64,000 nucleotides of DNA from positions 248,001 to 312,000 of the forward strand of contig NZ_CP006841.1 in the NCBI RefSeq assembly GCF_001274895.1, read 5' to 3'. This document shows positions 56,117 through 64,000 of the stretch, one piece after another. Each line of letters begins with the position of its first letter. Within the stretch, counting starts at the first letter, position 1. The notes below the pieces were generated by a model. That model was not told where the DNA came from. It saw only the letters and a program-made list of their open reading frames with translations, and made no database searches. The DNA comes from Corynebacterium lactis RW2-5. GTDB lineage: Bacteria > Actinomycetota > Actinomycetes > Mycobacteriales > Mycobacteriaceae. A program made the position numbers and the translations under genes.

Positions 56117-57255
56117 TGAGAGTTGGAATTGTTGGAGCAGGAATAGCAGGTCTGGCGTTAGCCAATCAATTGCATCAAAAAGGCATCGAAGTTCAAATCT
56201 ACGAAAAGGCTTCGCGGCTTGAGCCGGTTGGCGCCGGATTCACAATTCAACCTAGTGGCTTTAAGGTTCTCGAGGGGACTGTAGACACTGAATCAGTTCT
56301 TGCAACTGCTGCTTTGGTAAATCAATCTCAGATGATGGATGCTGAAGGGAATCTTCTCGCAGTTGACATAATGGAATCGTTAAGTTCCGGTGCGAAATCG
56401 TATTCGATACATCGTGGCGATATTCACGAGGCCCTGCTTAAAGACCTTTCGCATGGTGATGTAGTTAAAACCTCGATGAGGGCTACCAATATCAATTCGG
56501 ACGAGTCTGCGGCGATTATTCAATTTGAAGATGGAACCTCAAGTAGTTTTGACCTAATAATAGGCGCAGATGGAATCCGAAGCGTTGCGCGAAAGTTTGT
56601 GAGCCCTGAAGCTAAACTCAACCAAAGTCACGGTATTGCCATTCGAACGTTGGTCCCAAGAAGTCGCGATGACCTACTATTTCACAATTTCAGAGCGTGG
56701 ATGGGGCAAGGAAAGGTAGTCCTAACTTATCCGGTTAGAGGGGGCGAGTTTCTTAACATTGCATGTTATACCGACGGACTACCTCAAATCGACGGTTCAT
56801 GGTCGCGCCCCGTAAAACCTGACTGGTTGCGGAATGAGTTTCGAGGTTGGGATCCCTCATTGACGAGCCTTTTAGCGCGAGCGGATAGTTGTTTTAGTTG
56901 GAATTTGGCCGACATCGAAAAACTCCAAAACTGGAATCGGAAGCGAGTGGTGTTGGTTGGTGATGCCGCACATGCAATGGTTCCGTACTTAGGCCAGGGT
57001 GCTAATCAGGCGCTAGTCGATTGCTATGAGTTGTCGAATTCTCTGGGCAAGGTAGCCGACGATCAAGGTACATTGGCTGAGGCTCTTCAAGAATATGAAC
57101 AATCTCGGAAGCACTCCGTGGCACTTATACAGCAATTGTCTCGGAAGGCTGGGCATATTTTCAAATCAGATTTCGATGGAAATCGAGACATCAAAAACCT
57201 TGAGATTACGGCGCTTTTGAAAAAAGTTTCCGCTGTCCAGACAGGAAGTGCATAG
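56116..57255 (+). CDS. FAD-dependent aromatic-type monooxygenase
   Basis: A 379-residue group A flavin monooxygenase (p-hydroxybenzoate hydroxylase fold). GIVGAGIAGLALANQL is the FAD-binding start (about 4-19). LIIGADGIRS is the DG motif (about 153-162). VVLVGDAAHAMVPYLGQGAN (about 277-296, GD motif) closes the flavin site. Such enzymes hydroxylate aromatic rings, sometimes as CoA esters, using NAD(P)H and O2. Substrate unknown. The gene is AT-richer than the chromosome around it. Confidence 0.88.
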   Translation: MRVGIVGAGIAGLALANQLHQKGIEVQIYEKASRLEPVGAGFTIQPSGFKVLEGTVDTESVLATAALVNQSQMMDAEGNLLAVDIMESLSSGAKSYSIHRGDIHEALLKDLSHGDVVKTSMRATNINSDESAAIIQFEDGTSSSFDLIIGADGIRSVARKFVSPEAKLNQSHGIAIRTLVPRSRDDLLFHNFRAWMGQGKVVLTYPVRGGEFLNIACYTDGLPQIDGSWSRPVKPDWLRNEFRGWDPSLTSLLARADSCFSWNLADIEKLQNWNRKRVVLVGDAAHAMVPYLGQGANQALVDCYELSNSLGKVADDQGTLAEALQEYEQSRKHSVALIQQLSRKAGHIFKSDFDGNRDIKNLEITALLKKVSAVQTGSA

Positions 57256-57257
57256 AG

Positions 57258-57716
57258 ATGAAAATTGAGATTGCTGAAATGCGGGCACGCGAAAAGCTCA
57301 GTTCTTTGTTGTCCAAGAGCATGACAAGTGGCTTCGATAAGAAGCTAAACCTTACATACCTAGAAGTACGTTCGGCTCGCGTTCACGCGACGGTATCGGT
57401 AGATGGCACTCTTCATCAGCCAGCGGGAATCGTCCATGGAGGCGTGATGGCTTCAATTGTAGAAGCAGTCGGTTCGGCTGGAGGATACGCGTGGCTTATC
57501 GACCGTGGCAGTGAAGATATTTTCGTCGGAACCACTAATACAACCGATTTCCTTAAGAGCACTTCTGACGGTGTTTTGGAGGCTATCGGGGAGCCAATTC
57601 ACCAGGGTAAGCGTAGTCAGGTTTGGCGGATAGAGATTAAGCAGATTGAGACCGGAGCGACAATTTGCGTCGGAACGTTGCGCGGGCAGAATATTCCGTC
57701 GCGTCAAAGGGGATGA
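57258..57716 (+). CDS. PaaI-type hotdog thioesterase
   Basis: A 152-residue hotdog protein. QPAGIVHGGVMASIVEAVGS (about 54-73) is the conserved HGG helix of PaaI/YbgC-like thioesterases, with Glu in the helix as catalytic candidate. It would hydrolyse an acyl-CoA made or used by its neighbours. It starts 2 bp after the monooxygenase stop and ends 1 bp before the dehydrogenase ATG, so all are one operon. Confidence 0.85.
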   Translation: MKIEIAEMRAREKLSSLLSKSMTSGFDKKLNLTYLEVRSARVHATVSVDGTLHQPAGIVHGGVMASIVEAVGSAGGYAWLIDRGSEDIFVGTTNTTDFLKSTSDGVLEAIGEPIHQGKRSQVWRIEIKQIETGATICVGTLRGQNIPSRQRG

Positions 57717-57717
57717 G

Positions 57718-58860
57718 ATGCACGAAGAACTTAGGGACTTTGTTGGTAATTTAGTTAATCGGATCGTCGCACAATATGGCCGTGACTATCGACATAAAAA
57801 AATCTTGAATCACCAACCAGCTGAGGAGCTCTGGGATGATCTCTCAGCATCTGGCTTGGTGGGATTGGGGACGCCGGAGCGTTTCGGTGGCAGCGGACAG
57901 GGCATGGTCGGTCTGAGTTTTGTGGCCGAGAATTTAGCGAGACATGGTCATCTGCCAGTCTTGCTAGTGATGTCTCCGGGAATTGTTGGTTCCATCCTGC
58001 TAAAAGGAGGCTCAGCATCGCAGCAAGAAGCCTACTTGCCTGGCATTGCTTCAGGGAAGTTGAAATTTGCCTTTGCAATTACGGAGGCAGACGCAGGAAG
58101 CAACACTCATCGTATTAAGACGGTCTTATCGGAAGGAGATAGCGATAGCTATCGCCTCAACGGGAGTAAATGTTTTATTTCTGGTGTAGATGAAGCAGAT
58201 TACGTGTTGGTAGTTGCCAAAGCTGCTTTTGATGGTGGCGAGGACAAACTACTCTGTTGCATCGTTCCCACTGATGCTGCAGGCGTGAACAAGAATCGCA
58301 TTGCCACCGAGGTTTTTAGTGCAGATTCGCAGTGGCTGCTTCACTTCGATGATGTTTTGGTCAAGAAAACTGACGTAATAGGGGAATCGAATAGCGGTCT
58401 AAAAGCGCTCTTCGCGGGATTGAATCCTGAACGTATTTTGATGGCATCTTTCTGTGTAGGAATCGGATTGCGGGCACTAGATTTGGGTACTGACTACGCC
58501 CGCAATCGCAAGGTGTGGGGTTCGCCCATCGCCACACACCAAGCCGTCTCGCATCCGCTTGCCGAATCAAAAATAGAGCTTGAGCTTGCGAAAAATATGA
58601 CCTACCAAGCGGCCGTTGCCTTCGATTCCGGTGACAACACGGGCGAGTTGGCAAACTATGCAAAATTTGCGGCGGCTCGGGCTGCAGTAAGCGCGGTCGA
58701 TAAAGCACTTCAAGCCCATGGCGGTAATGGATTCACCAAAGACTATGAGGTTTCAGAATTGTACTGGCCAGCCCGCCTATTCCGTACCGCTCCAGTAAGC
58801 GAGGAGATGATTCTTAATTATGTCTCGAACCAGGTGCTGGGTTTGCCCCGCAGCTACTGA
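57718..58860 (+). CDS. Acyl-CoA dehydrogenase family protein lacking the usual catalytic Glu
   Basis: A 380-residue flavoprotein from the ATG at 57718, preceded by AAAGGGG. FAFAITEADAGSNTHRIKT (about 119-137; substrate and flavin contact) and QAHGGNGFTKDYEVSELYWPARLFR (about 337-361, in parts) are family motifs. In most members an IYEGT motif carries the base Glu; here the segment reads RTAPVSEEMILNY, with no Glu at that position. The base may lie elsewhere, as in some subfamilies, or the reaction differs. Substrate unknown; operon with monooxygenase and thioesterase. Confidence 0.85.
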   Translation: MHEELRDFVGNLVNRIVAQYGRDYRHKKILNHQPAEELWDDLSASGLVGLGTPERFGGSGQGMVGLSFVAENLARHGHLPVLLVMSPGIVGSILLKGGSASQQEAYLPGIASGKLKFAFAITEADAGSNTHRIKTVLSEGDSDSYRLNGSKCFISGVDEADYVLVVAKAAFDGGEDKLLCCIVPTDAAGVNKNRIATEVFSADSQWLLHFDDVLVKKTDVIGESNSGLKALFAGLNPERILMASFCVGIGLRALDLGTDYARNRKVWGSPIATHQAVSHPLAESKIELELAKNMTYQAAVAFDSGDNTGELANYAKFAAARAAVSAVDKALQAHGGNGFTKDYEVSELYWPARLFRTAPVSEEMILNYVSNQVLGLPRSY

Positions 58861-58918
58861 ACCACCGATGAGAAAAATAATCCAACTCTATCGAATTAGA
58901 AATTAGAGGAGTCCTATT

Positions 58919-61135
58919 ATGAAATATGAAAACGTCGGAATCCTGCGGGTGGCACCTCGGTTGCTTGCCTTTGTCAATGACGAGCTCTTGCCGGCGATTG
59001 GCAAGTCATCCGCAGCGGCTCAGTCCGAGTTCTGGAGTGGCTTCGGTGACATTGTTGCTAAGTACACCCCGCGCAACCGCGAGCTGTTGGCCAAGCGTGA
59101 TGAGCTGCAGGAAAAGCTCGACGCTTGGTACAAGGAGCACCCGGGCAAGCAGGATCAGGATGCTTACGTCGCTTTCCTGAAGGAGATCGGCTACCTGGTT
59201 GAGGACCCGGGTGAGTACCAGGTCACCACCGCCAACGTTGACTACGAAATCACTTCCACCGCTGGCCCGCAGCTCGTCGTTCCACTATTGAATGCTCGAT
59301 ATGCAATCAACGCGGCGAATGCTCGTTGGGGCTCGCTGTACGACGCCCTCTACGGCACCAACGCCATCCCAGAGGACGGCGGCGCAGAGAAGGACACCCC
59401 GGGTTATAACAAGGTCCGCGGTGACCGCGTTATCGCATGGGGCCGTAACTTCCTGGATAAGGCTCTGCCTTTGGTCGACGGCTCCCACGCTGACGTCACC
59501 TCTTATGACATTGTTGACGGTGCGCTGCAGGCAACCCTTGAGGGTGGCGCAACCTCTGGTCTGCGTGAGCCGGAGACCCTGGTTGGCTACACCGGTGACG
59601 TTGCGAAGCCGGAGTCGATTTACTTCAAGCACAATGGCCTGCACATTCAGCTGCTGATTGACCCAGAGTCCCCAGTCGGCTCTACCGACAAGGCTGGTGT
59701 GAAGGACATCGTCCTGGAAGCTGCTGTTACTAACATCATGGATCTGGAGGACTCCGTCGCAGCTGTCGACGCCGCAGACAAGACCCTGGCGTATCGTAAT
59801 TGGCTCGGCTTGAATATTGGCAATCTGAAGGTGGACTTCGAGCGAAACGGTAAACAGGTAAGCCGTGTACTTAATCCGGATCGTGTTTATGCCTCCGTCA
59901 AGGGTGAAAGTGTGCGCTTGCATGGGCGTTCGTTAAATTTGATTCGTAACGTCGGCCACCTGATGCAGAACCCGGCGATCCTGGATCGCGATGGCGAGGA
60001 GATCTTCGAGGGCATTATGGATGCGGTTATTTCTACTGCATGCGCGATTCCGGGTCTCGCTATTGATAGCGAGTTTTGTAACTCCCGCACCGGTTCCATC
60101 TACATTGTGAAGCCGAAGCAGCATGGTCCGGAGGAGGCTGCTTTTACTAATGAGCTTTTCGCTGATGTTGAGGATTTGCTGGGGCTCGAGCGCAATACTC
60201 TCAAGGTTGGTCTGATGGATGAGGAGCGTCGGACCACGTTGAACTTGGATGCGGCTATTAAGGAAGTATCCGAGCGTGTTGTGTTCATTAACACCGGTTT
60301 TATGGATCGCACTGGTGATGAGATCCACACCTCCATCCACGCTGGCCCGATGTTCCGCAAGGCTGTTCAGAAGACCGCCCCGTGGATGCTGGCTTACGAG
60401 GACAACAACGTTGACGCTGGTCTGGCTCATGGTCTACAGGGCAAGGCTCAGATTGGTAAGGGTATGTGGGCGATGACTGAGCAGATGGCCGAGCTGCTGG
60501 AGCAGAAGATTGGTCAGCCGAAGCAGGGTGCTTCCACCGCGTGGGTTCCGTCCCCGACCGGTGGTGTGTTGCACGCGACTCACTACCACGAGGTTGATGT
60601 TTTTGGGGTTCAGGACAAGTTGCTTGCCGACGGCCGCCGCGACACCTTCGGTGACCTGCTGACCATCCCGGTTGCGGCCGCAAAGGCCGGTGACCCGGGC
60701 GCGGACTGGTCTGATGAGGACAAGGCCAACGAGCTGGACAACAACTGTCAGTCCATCCTGGGCTACGTGATCCGCTGGGTCGAGCAGGGCGTCGGTTGCT
60801 CGAAGGTGCCGGACATCAACGATGTCGATCTGATGGAGGACCGCGCTACACTGCGTATTTCCTCGCAGACGCTGGCCAACTGGTTGCTGCACGGTGTTGT
60901 CACCGAGGAGCAGATTATCGATTCGCTGCAGCGCATGGCTGAGGTCGTCGACCGCCAGAACGCAGGCGACGATGCCTACCTGCCGATGGCTCCGGACTTC
61001 GACAACTCCATCGGTTTCCAGGCTGCGAAGGAGCTCATCCTTGATGGCGTGAACCAGCCGGCTGGTTACACGGAGCCGATTTTGCATCGTCGTCGCTTGG
61101 AGTTTAAGAAGCGAGAGGGTATTGATCAGGACTAG
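58919..61135 (+). CDS. Second malate synthase G, mosaic copy
   Basis: A 738-residue paralogue of glcB with good ribosome site (GAGGAG). Its first ~41 residues ([15 protein letters not shown]...) are unlike glcB. From [11 protein letters not shown] on, blocks almost identical to glcB alternate with divergent, AT-richer blocks, for example residues ~285-335 ([19 protein letters not shown]). From 60272 on it appears identical to glcB. All active-site motifs are kept ([25 protein letters not shown]). It may serve a pathway producing glyoxylate, or be a recombination product. It lies 58 bp after the acyl-CoA dehydrogenase and is likely in the same operon. Confidence 0.93.
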   Translation: MKYENVGILRVAPRLLAFVNDELLPAIGKSSAAAQSEFWSGFGDIVAKYTPRNRELLAKRDELQEKLDAWYKEHPGKQDQDAYVAFLKEIGYLVEDPGEYQVTTANVDYEITSTAGPQLVVPLLNARYAINAANARWGSLYDALYGTNAIPEDGGAEKDTPGYNKVRGDRVIAWGRNFLDKALPLVDGSHADVTSYDIVDGALQATLEGGATSGLREPETLVGYTGDVAKPESIYFKHNGLHIQLLIDPESPVGSTDKAGVKDIVLEAAVTNIMDLEDSVAAVDAADKTLAYRNWLGLNIGNLKVDFERNGKQVSRVLNPDRVYASVKGESVRLHGRSLNLIRNVGHLMQNPAILDRDGEEIFEGIMDAVISTACAIPGLAIDSEFCNSRTGSIYIVKPKQHGPEEAAFTNELFADVEDLLGLERNTLKVGLMDEERRTTLNLDAAIKEVSERVVFINTGFMDRTGDEIHTSIHAGPMFRKAVQKTAPWMLAYEDNNVDAGLAHGLQGKAQIGKGMWAMTEQMAELLEQKIGQPKQGASTAWVPSPTGGVLHATHYHEVDVFGVQDKLLADGRRDTFGDLLTIPVAAAKAGDPGADWSDEDKANELDNNCQSILGYVIRWVEQGVGCSKVPDINDVDLMEDRATLRISSQTLANWLLHGVVTEEQIIDSLQRMAEVVDRQNAGDDAYLPMAPDFDNSIGFQAAKELILDGVNQPAGYTEPILHRRRLEFKKREGIDQD

Positions 61136-61260
61136 AATCTGGACTAATTCTTCGGTTGCTGGCTGGTCGCTCTCGACGGTGCTAGCTAGTTAACTCGTGG
61201 CAGCGTGCTTCTTTTAAGGAGCGGTTTCATTGGTTTCCTTTTTCATTGGGAAGCTGGTGG
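60272..61260 (+). repeat. Direct repeat, right copy (second malate synthase 3' end and downstream)
   Basis: This segment is the partner of 53261-54249. Identity ends upstream where the two genes diverge (TCCGTCTCC in glcB against GAAGTATCC) and downstream about 125 bases past the stop. The pair makes the 7-kb interval prone to loss or amplification by recombination. Confidence 0.9.
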
Positions 61261-61360
61261 CGCCGCTTCTTTCTATTGTGGTCGGCCGTATATTTTGTGG
61301 GGTAATAGACAAAAAGTGTGTCCGGATTCCCAGATACCTGCTGGTCAAAACCCATAAAAC

Positions 61361-61402
61361 GGGCTTATATAAGGTCTCATCCCTTATATAAGCCCATTTT
61401 TC
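61361..61402 (+). terminator. Terminator at the IS left end
   Basis: GGGCTTATATAAGG (61361-61374) pairs perfectly with CCTTATATAAGCCC (61382-61395), followed by ATTTTTC. It would stop outside transcription entering the transposase gene, a common feature of insertion sequences. Confidence 0.85.
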
Positions 61403-61460
61403 ATTCAATCCACCGGAATGGCACCCGCATGTGCTAGCCACACGTTGGTGTGCTTTCCAG

Positions 61461-62651
61461 ATGACACGAAACAGACCCCGATGCCCCGTATGCGCTGGGC
61501 AAATGAAGAAAAACGGCACCACAACCAAAGGGAAAACCAGGTGGCGGTGTAAAAACCCTGACTGTGGAACCTCCACCACACGCCACCGCCCCGATCAGAC
61601 CCACACCCTGGATTTCAAAGCGTTTCACGCCTACGTCACCGGCACTGCTTCTTTAACCGACGTGGCCGACAATTTGAACGTCTCCCGGCGCACGCTCGAC
61701 CGCCGGTTCACCTCGTTGTGGCTTATCGATGTGCCCAATACCCCAGACCCCCACCGCATCTACGACCAAATCTTCATCGACGGCACCTACACCGACGCCG
61801 GATGCCTGCTTGTCGCCGCAAGCCGTGACCACGTCATCGCCTGGCAGTGGGCCAAACGCGAGTCAGCCCACGCTTACACACAACTACTGCATGGTATCGC
61901 CGAACCGTTATGCGTCGTCCTCGACGGCGGCCAAGGCGCCTACTCAGCAATCAAAGCCTGCTGGCCCAACACACGGATTCAACGCTGCCTTGTACATGCC
62001 CAACGCGTCATCCGCCGCTACACCACATCACGACCACGCACCGACGCCGGCAAAGCCATCTACGCCCTGGCTTTGAAACTGACCAAGATCACCACCTTGG
62101 ACCAGGCACGCGACTGGACACTACGCCTGCACGATTTCGGAGTGGTCTACAAACGGTTCCTCAACGAAAAAACACCCCTGCCAAAACAACATCGCACACT
62201 GGGTAAACAGTGGGAATGGACCCACCTGCGAGTCCGTAAGGTATACCACTCACTGCTACACCTATCACGCAACAACTGGCTGTTTACCTACCTCCAACCC
62301 CCACCAGAAGCACTCGAACCAAAGCGCTGGGCATCAACAACAAACAGTCTGGAAGGCGGCATCAACGCCGGGCTCAAACGCATCGCTGATGCCCACCGCG
62401 GCAGATCCGGGGAACGTCAACGCAAAATGCTCGAGTGGTACCTGCACTCGAAAACGCAACTGCCTGACGACCCACTCACAATCGCCAGGCAGTGCAATTA
62501 CGGACAAGATCAACTCGCCAAAGTATCCGATCTTGTCCCAGAAGACCACAACACAGCCGACCAAGAAACAGGACGACCAGCCTTCTTGGACAACGCTATC
62601 CCAACCGAATACCAACACAACATAGGAATCCGGAAAGGACCGATGCAATAA
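61461..62651 (+). CDS. IS1249-like transposase
   Basis: A 396-residue transposase. The N-terminal zinc-ribbon-like part has CPVCAGQMKKNG and WRCKNPDCGT, followed by helix-turn-helix SLTDVADNLNVSRRTLDRRF (in part). The DDE core has Asp in IFIDGTYTDAG and in VVLDGGQGAYSAI, and the family's CLVHAQRVIRRY motif, with the late Glu in TTNSLEGGINAGLK. The ATG at 61461 is preferred over an earlier frame opening. It appears complete and undamaged. Assignment to IS1249 is from memory of the family. Confidence 0.88.
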   Translation: MTRNRPRCPVCAGQMKKNGTTTKGKTRWRCKNPDCGTSTTRHRPDQTHTLDFKAFHAYVTGTASLTDVADNLNVSRRTLDRRFTSLWLIDVPNTPDPHRIYDQIFIDGTYTDAGCLLVAASRDHVIAWQWAKRESAHAYTQLLHGIAEPLCVVLDGGQGAYSAIKACWPNTRIQRCLVHAQRVIRRYTTSRPRTDAGKAIYALALKLTKITTLDQARDWTLRLHDFGVVYKRFLNEKTPLPKQHRTLGKQWEWTHLRVRKVYHSLLHLSRNNWLFTYLQPPPEALEPKRWASTTNSLEGGINAGLKRIADAHRGRSGERQRKMLEWYLHSKTQLPDDPLTIARQCNYGQDQLAKVSDLVPEDHNTADQETGRPAFLDNAIPTEYQHNIGIRKGPMQ

Positions 62652-62760
62652 AAAGGGCCCACCCAGCGACACGCCGAGCGGACACACTTTTTGTCTATTA
62701 ACCCTATTTTGTAGCGCTCCTGTGCCCGTATTAGTAGACGCCCGTGCTGTGGGGAGTGGG

Positions 62761-62784
62761 CGTCGTAAAGCGCGTCGTAAAGCG
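62761..62784 (+). repeat. Two tandem CGTCGTAAAGCG words
   Basis: CGTCGTAAAGCG is repeated head to tail. The same word opens CGTCGTAAAGCGCGTCGG at 63952 inside the last gene, and occurs as CGTCGTAAAG at 31229 and 31300. Confidence 0.8.
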
Positions 62785-62789
62785 GAGGT

Positions 62790-62861
62790 ATCAAGGCTTC
62801 CCGGCTACCAGGAGCGAATAGACGCGAAGTAAAACCGTCCTGGTCTCCCTGAAGCCTTGAT
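62790..62861 (+). other. Nested inverted repeat, possible structured RNA
   Basis: ATCAAGGCTTC (62790-62800) pairs with GAAGCCTTGAT (62851-62861), 11 bp. After a symmetrical internal loop (6 bases each side), ACCAGGA (62807-62813) pairs with TCCTGGT (62838-62844). The apical loop is 24 nt. There is no T-run, so it is not a plain terminator. It could be a leader element or small RNA. Confidence 0.55.
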
Positions 62862-63055
62862 GGAATGCGCATTCAGAGCCACCCGTATGCGATTGCCGAC
62901 AAGAGGAAGATTCGTTCATTGGCGCTTACCTTTGTAGGCGTGGCCTCAGCGAGAGTTGCTAGCGTGGTTGGCAGTGACACCTGCGTTTGCGTCCCCGCGC
63001 TGACGCACCTGCGCTAGTGTCCGCTTCGCCGAGTTCTCGACAAGGAGCCATAACA

Positions 63056-63808
63056 ATGACAGACGATCTCGACAACGTAAAGGGCTTTATCCGCCGCGCG
63101 GGTGCCGTGCTCTTTGACCTTGACGGTGTGATTACTCCGACTGCCGATATTCATAAGCTCGCCTGGGCAGACATGTTCCGCGCCTATTTCGCGGAAAAGG
63201 GCGTCTCCGAGTACACCGAAGACGATTACTTCAACTACCTCGACGGCCGACGTCGCGACGAGGGAATCGCCGCCATTTTGGAATCACGCCACCTTAGCAT
63301 TCCGCATGGCTCCCAGTCCGATTCGCCTGACGACGAAACTATCGTCGGCCTCGGAAAACGCAAGAATGCGGACTTTTTGGCGCGCGTCGAGCAAGGCATT
63401 GATGCGTACCCGGGCTCAGTGAAGCTGCTGGAAAGCCTGGCTTCCGGGGATACCGAGACCTATCCCCGTCGGCCGCAGCTGGCGGTGGTGAGCTCGTCGA
63501 AAAATGCAGTCCCCGTGCTGGAGGCGGCGGGCCTGCGGGACCGTTTCGTAGAAATCGTCGACGGCGTCGTGGCCCACGACAATGACCTGCCCGGCAAGCC
63601 GGCTCCGGATACTTTCGTGTTTGCGGCTGAGCAGCTCGGGGTGGAGCCACGTGACGCAGTTGTCGTCGAGGACGCCATTAGTGGCGTCCAGGCGGGAGCC
63701 GCGGGGGCATTTGGCTTGGTTATCGGTGTGGATCGCGGTGCTGGCCGGGAGGCGCTGCTGCGTGCTGGCGCCGATGTTGTTGTCGAAGACCTCGCGGAAC
63801 TGCTGTAA
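63056..63808 (+). CDS. HAD-IA beta-phosphoglucomutase-like phosphatase/mutase
   Basis: A 250-residue HAD protein from the ATG at 63056, after AAGGAG. Motif I is LFDLDGVITPT (about 18-28) with nucleophile and acid/base Asp. The cap is of beta-phosphoglucomutase type (HKLAWADMFRAYF). Motif II is VVSSSKN, motif III Lys in GKPAPDTF, and motif IV EDAISGVQAG. In actinobacteria such genes precede family 65 glycoside phosphorylases and convert beta-glucose 1-phosphate to glucose 6-phosphate. The next gene starts 72 bp later. Confidence 0.88.
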   Translation: MTDDLDNVKGFIRRAGAVLFDLDGVITPTADIHKLAWADMFRAYFAEKGVSEYTEDDYFNYLDGRRRDEGIAAILESRHLSIPHGSQSDSPDDETIVGLGKRKNADFLARVEQGIDAYPGSVKLLESLASGDTETYPRRPQLAVVSSSKNAVPVLEAAGLRDRFVEIVDGVVAHDNDLPGKPAPDTFVFAAEQLGVEPRDAVVVEDAISGVQAGAAGAFGLVIGVDRGAGREALLRAGADVVVEDLAELL

Positions 63809-63880
63809 TAGCGGCCCCGGCTTATACACCTAAAGCCCCTCGAAATATTCACCCAATCGAATCGGACATTGGAAGGTGCG

Positions 63881-64000
63881 ATGACAGACAACGCCACTGA
63901 CAAGGCGACCGGCCCCGCTGCTGAAGAGGACAAGGTCTGGGTGTCACCAATCCGTCGTAAAGCGCGTCGGAACTTCCCCGCGGACCGGGCGGACAAGCAT
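63881..64000 (+). CDS. Start of a gene cut by the window edge, perhaps a glycoside phosphorylase
   Basis: Forty codons are visible from an ATG after GGAAGG. They are polar and show no motif, ending in RRNFPADRADKH. By its position after a beta-phosphoglucomutase-like gene, a family 65 phosphorylase (maltose or trehalose) would be typical, but this rests on context only. Residues PIRRKARRN are encoded by a copy of the CGTCGTAAAGCGCGTCGG word. Confidence 0.6.
   Translation, partial: MTDNATDKATGPAAEEDKVWVSPIRRKARRNFPADRADKH

Larger units (their letters stand above)
61299..62704 (+). mobile_element. IS256-superfamily (IS1249-like) insertion sequence with 8-bp target duplication
   Basis: The element has terminal inverted repeats. 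The left end starts GGGGTAATAGACAAAAAGTG and the right end, reversed, starts GGGTTAATAGACAAAAAGTG, continuing TGTCCG in both. It is flanked by a perfect duplication TATTTTGT (61291-61298 and 62705-62712), so both ends are exact and the element is 1406 bp. It carries one transposase gene and an internal hairpin ahead of it. The intact structure suggests recent insertion. Confidence 0.95.
62705..63055. other. Gene-free stretch between the IS and a phosphoglucomutase-like gene
   Basis: The 351-bp stretch holds the right copy of the target duplication, two tandem CGTCGTAAAGCG words (62761-62784), a nested inverted repeat (62790-62861) and a palindrome GAATGCGCATTC (62863-62874). No gene is supported. 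Confidence 0.6.

Noticed and set aside
61299-62704. The cassette 54.2-61.2 kb as a composite transposon
   Set aside because: Only one copy of the IS1249-like element is present, on the right side, and it has its own 8-bp target duplication; the IS30 element is far away.
62761-62784. A CRISPR array, suggested by tandem repeats
   Set aside because: Only two 12-base units without spacers, and no cas genes in the window.

Overview
The window is a stretch of high-G+C actinobacterial chromosome, almost certainly from a Corynebacterium. The evidence is conserved gene neighbourhoods: Tad/Flp pilus genes followed by an Lhr/MrfA-type helicase, cspA, topA, a membrane adenylate cyclase, holB and tRNA-Thr (the Rv3660c-Rv3643 neighbourhood of mycobacteria); lpd and ramB; and the glyoxylate genes aceA and glcB with RamA/RamB-like sites between them. 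Two insertion sequences of types common in corynebacteria are present. The species cannot be fixed from the sequence alone.

Layout. 1-3.7 kb: a truncated alpha/beta hydrolase, a holin-fold membrane protein, a degenerate Fic-like protein and a HAD phosphatase. 3.9 kb: a 6C RNA (two hairpins with C-rich loops), then a frameshifted IS30-family element that now separates it from ssd. 5.9-11.2 kb: a Tad-type pilus operon (ssd, tadA, tadB, tadC, Flp-like pilin, TadE-like and TadG-like genes). 11.1-25.4 kb: housekeeping genes (helicase, cspA, topA, cyaB, holB, tRNA-Thr, amidase), with two tandem DUF418 membrane proteins and a DUF2975/XRE pair preceded by three tandem operators. 25.4-32.7 kb: an acyl-CoA oxidase-like enzyme and three transporters. 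32.7-39.2 kb: a cell-envelope sugar locus (epimerase, polyprenyl-phosphate glycosyltransferase with its DUF2304 partner, a second glycosyltransferase, a flippase-like protein), with an exported thiol-disulfide protein and a lipoprotein protease. 39.2-46 kb: two peptidases, lpd, a small Cys protein and ramB. 46.2-49.2 kb: three secreted proteins sharing an unusual C-terminal SPxLP tail. 49.6-54.1 kb: aceA and glcB, divergent.

The most unusual part is 54.2-62.7 kb. An AT-richer cassette (CGNR zinc-finger regulator, MFS transporter, FAD monooxygenase, hotdog thioesterase, acyl-CoA dehydrogenase) leads into a second malate synthase G gene. That gene is a mosaic of near-identical and divergent blocks relative to glcB. 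Its last ~990 bp, including downstream sequence that reaches the end of the CGNR gene, are an apparently identical direct repeat of the glcB end. An IS256/IS1249-type element with a perfect 8-bp target duplication follows. The window ends with a beta-phosphoglucomutase-like gene and the start of another gene.

Across the whole window a short DNA word, GGCGTCGGCAAGCGAA and close variants, recurs far beyond chance. It occurs in different reading frames and between genes, so it looks like a selected DNA-level signal. The adenylate cyclase (cAMP), RamB and the aceA-glcB control region belong to the known corynebacterial acetate/glyoxylate regulatory network.
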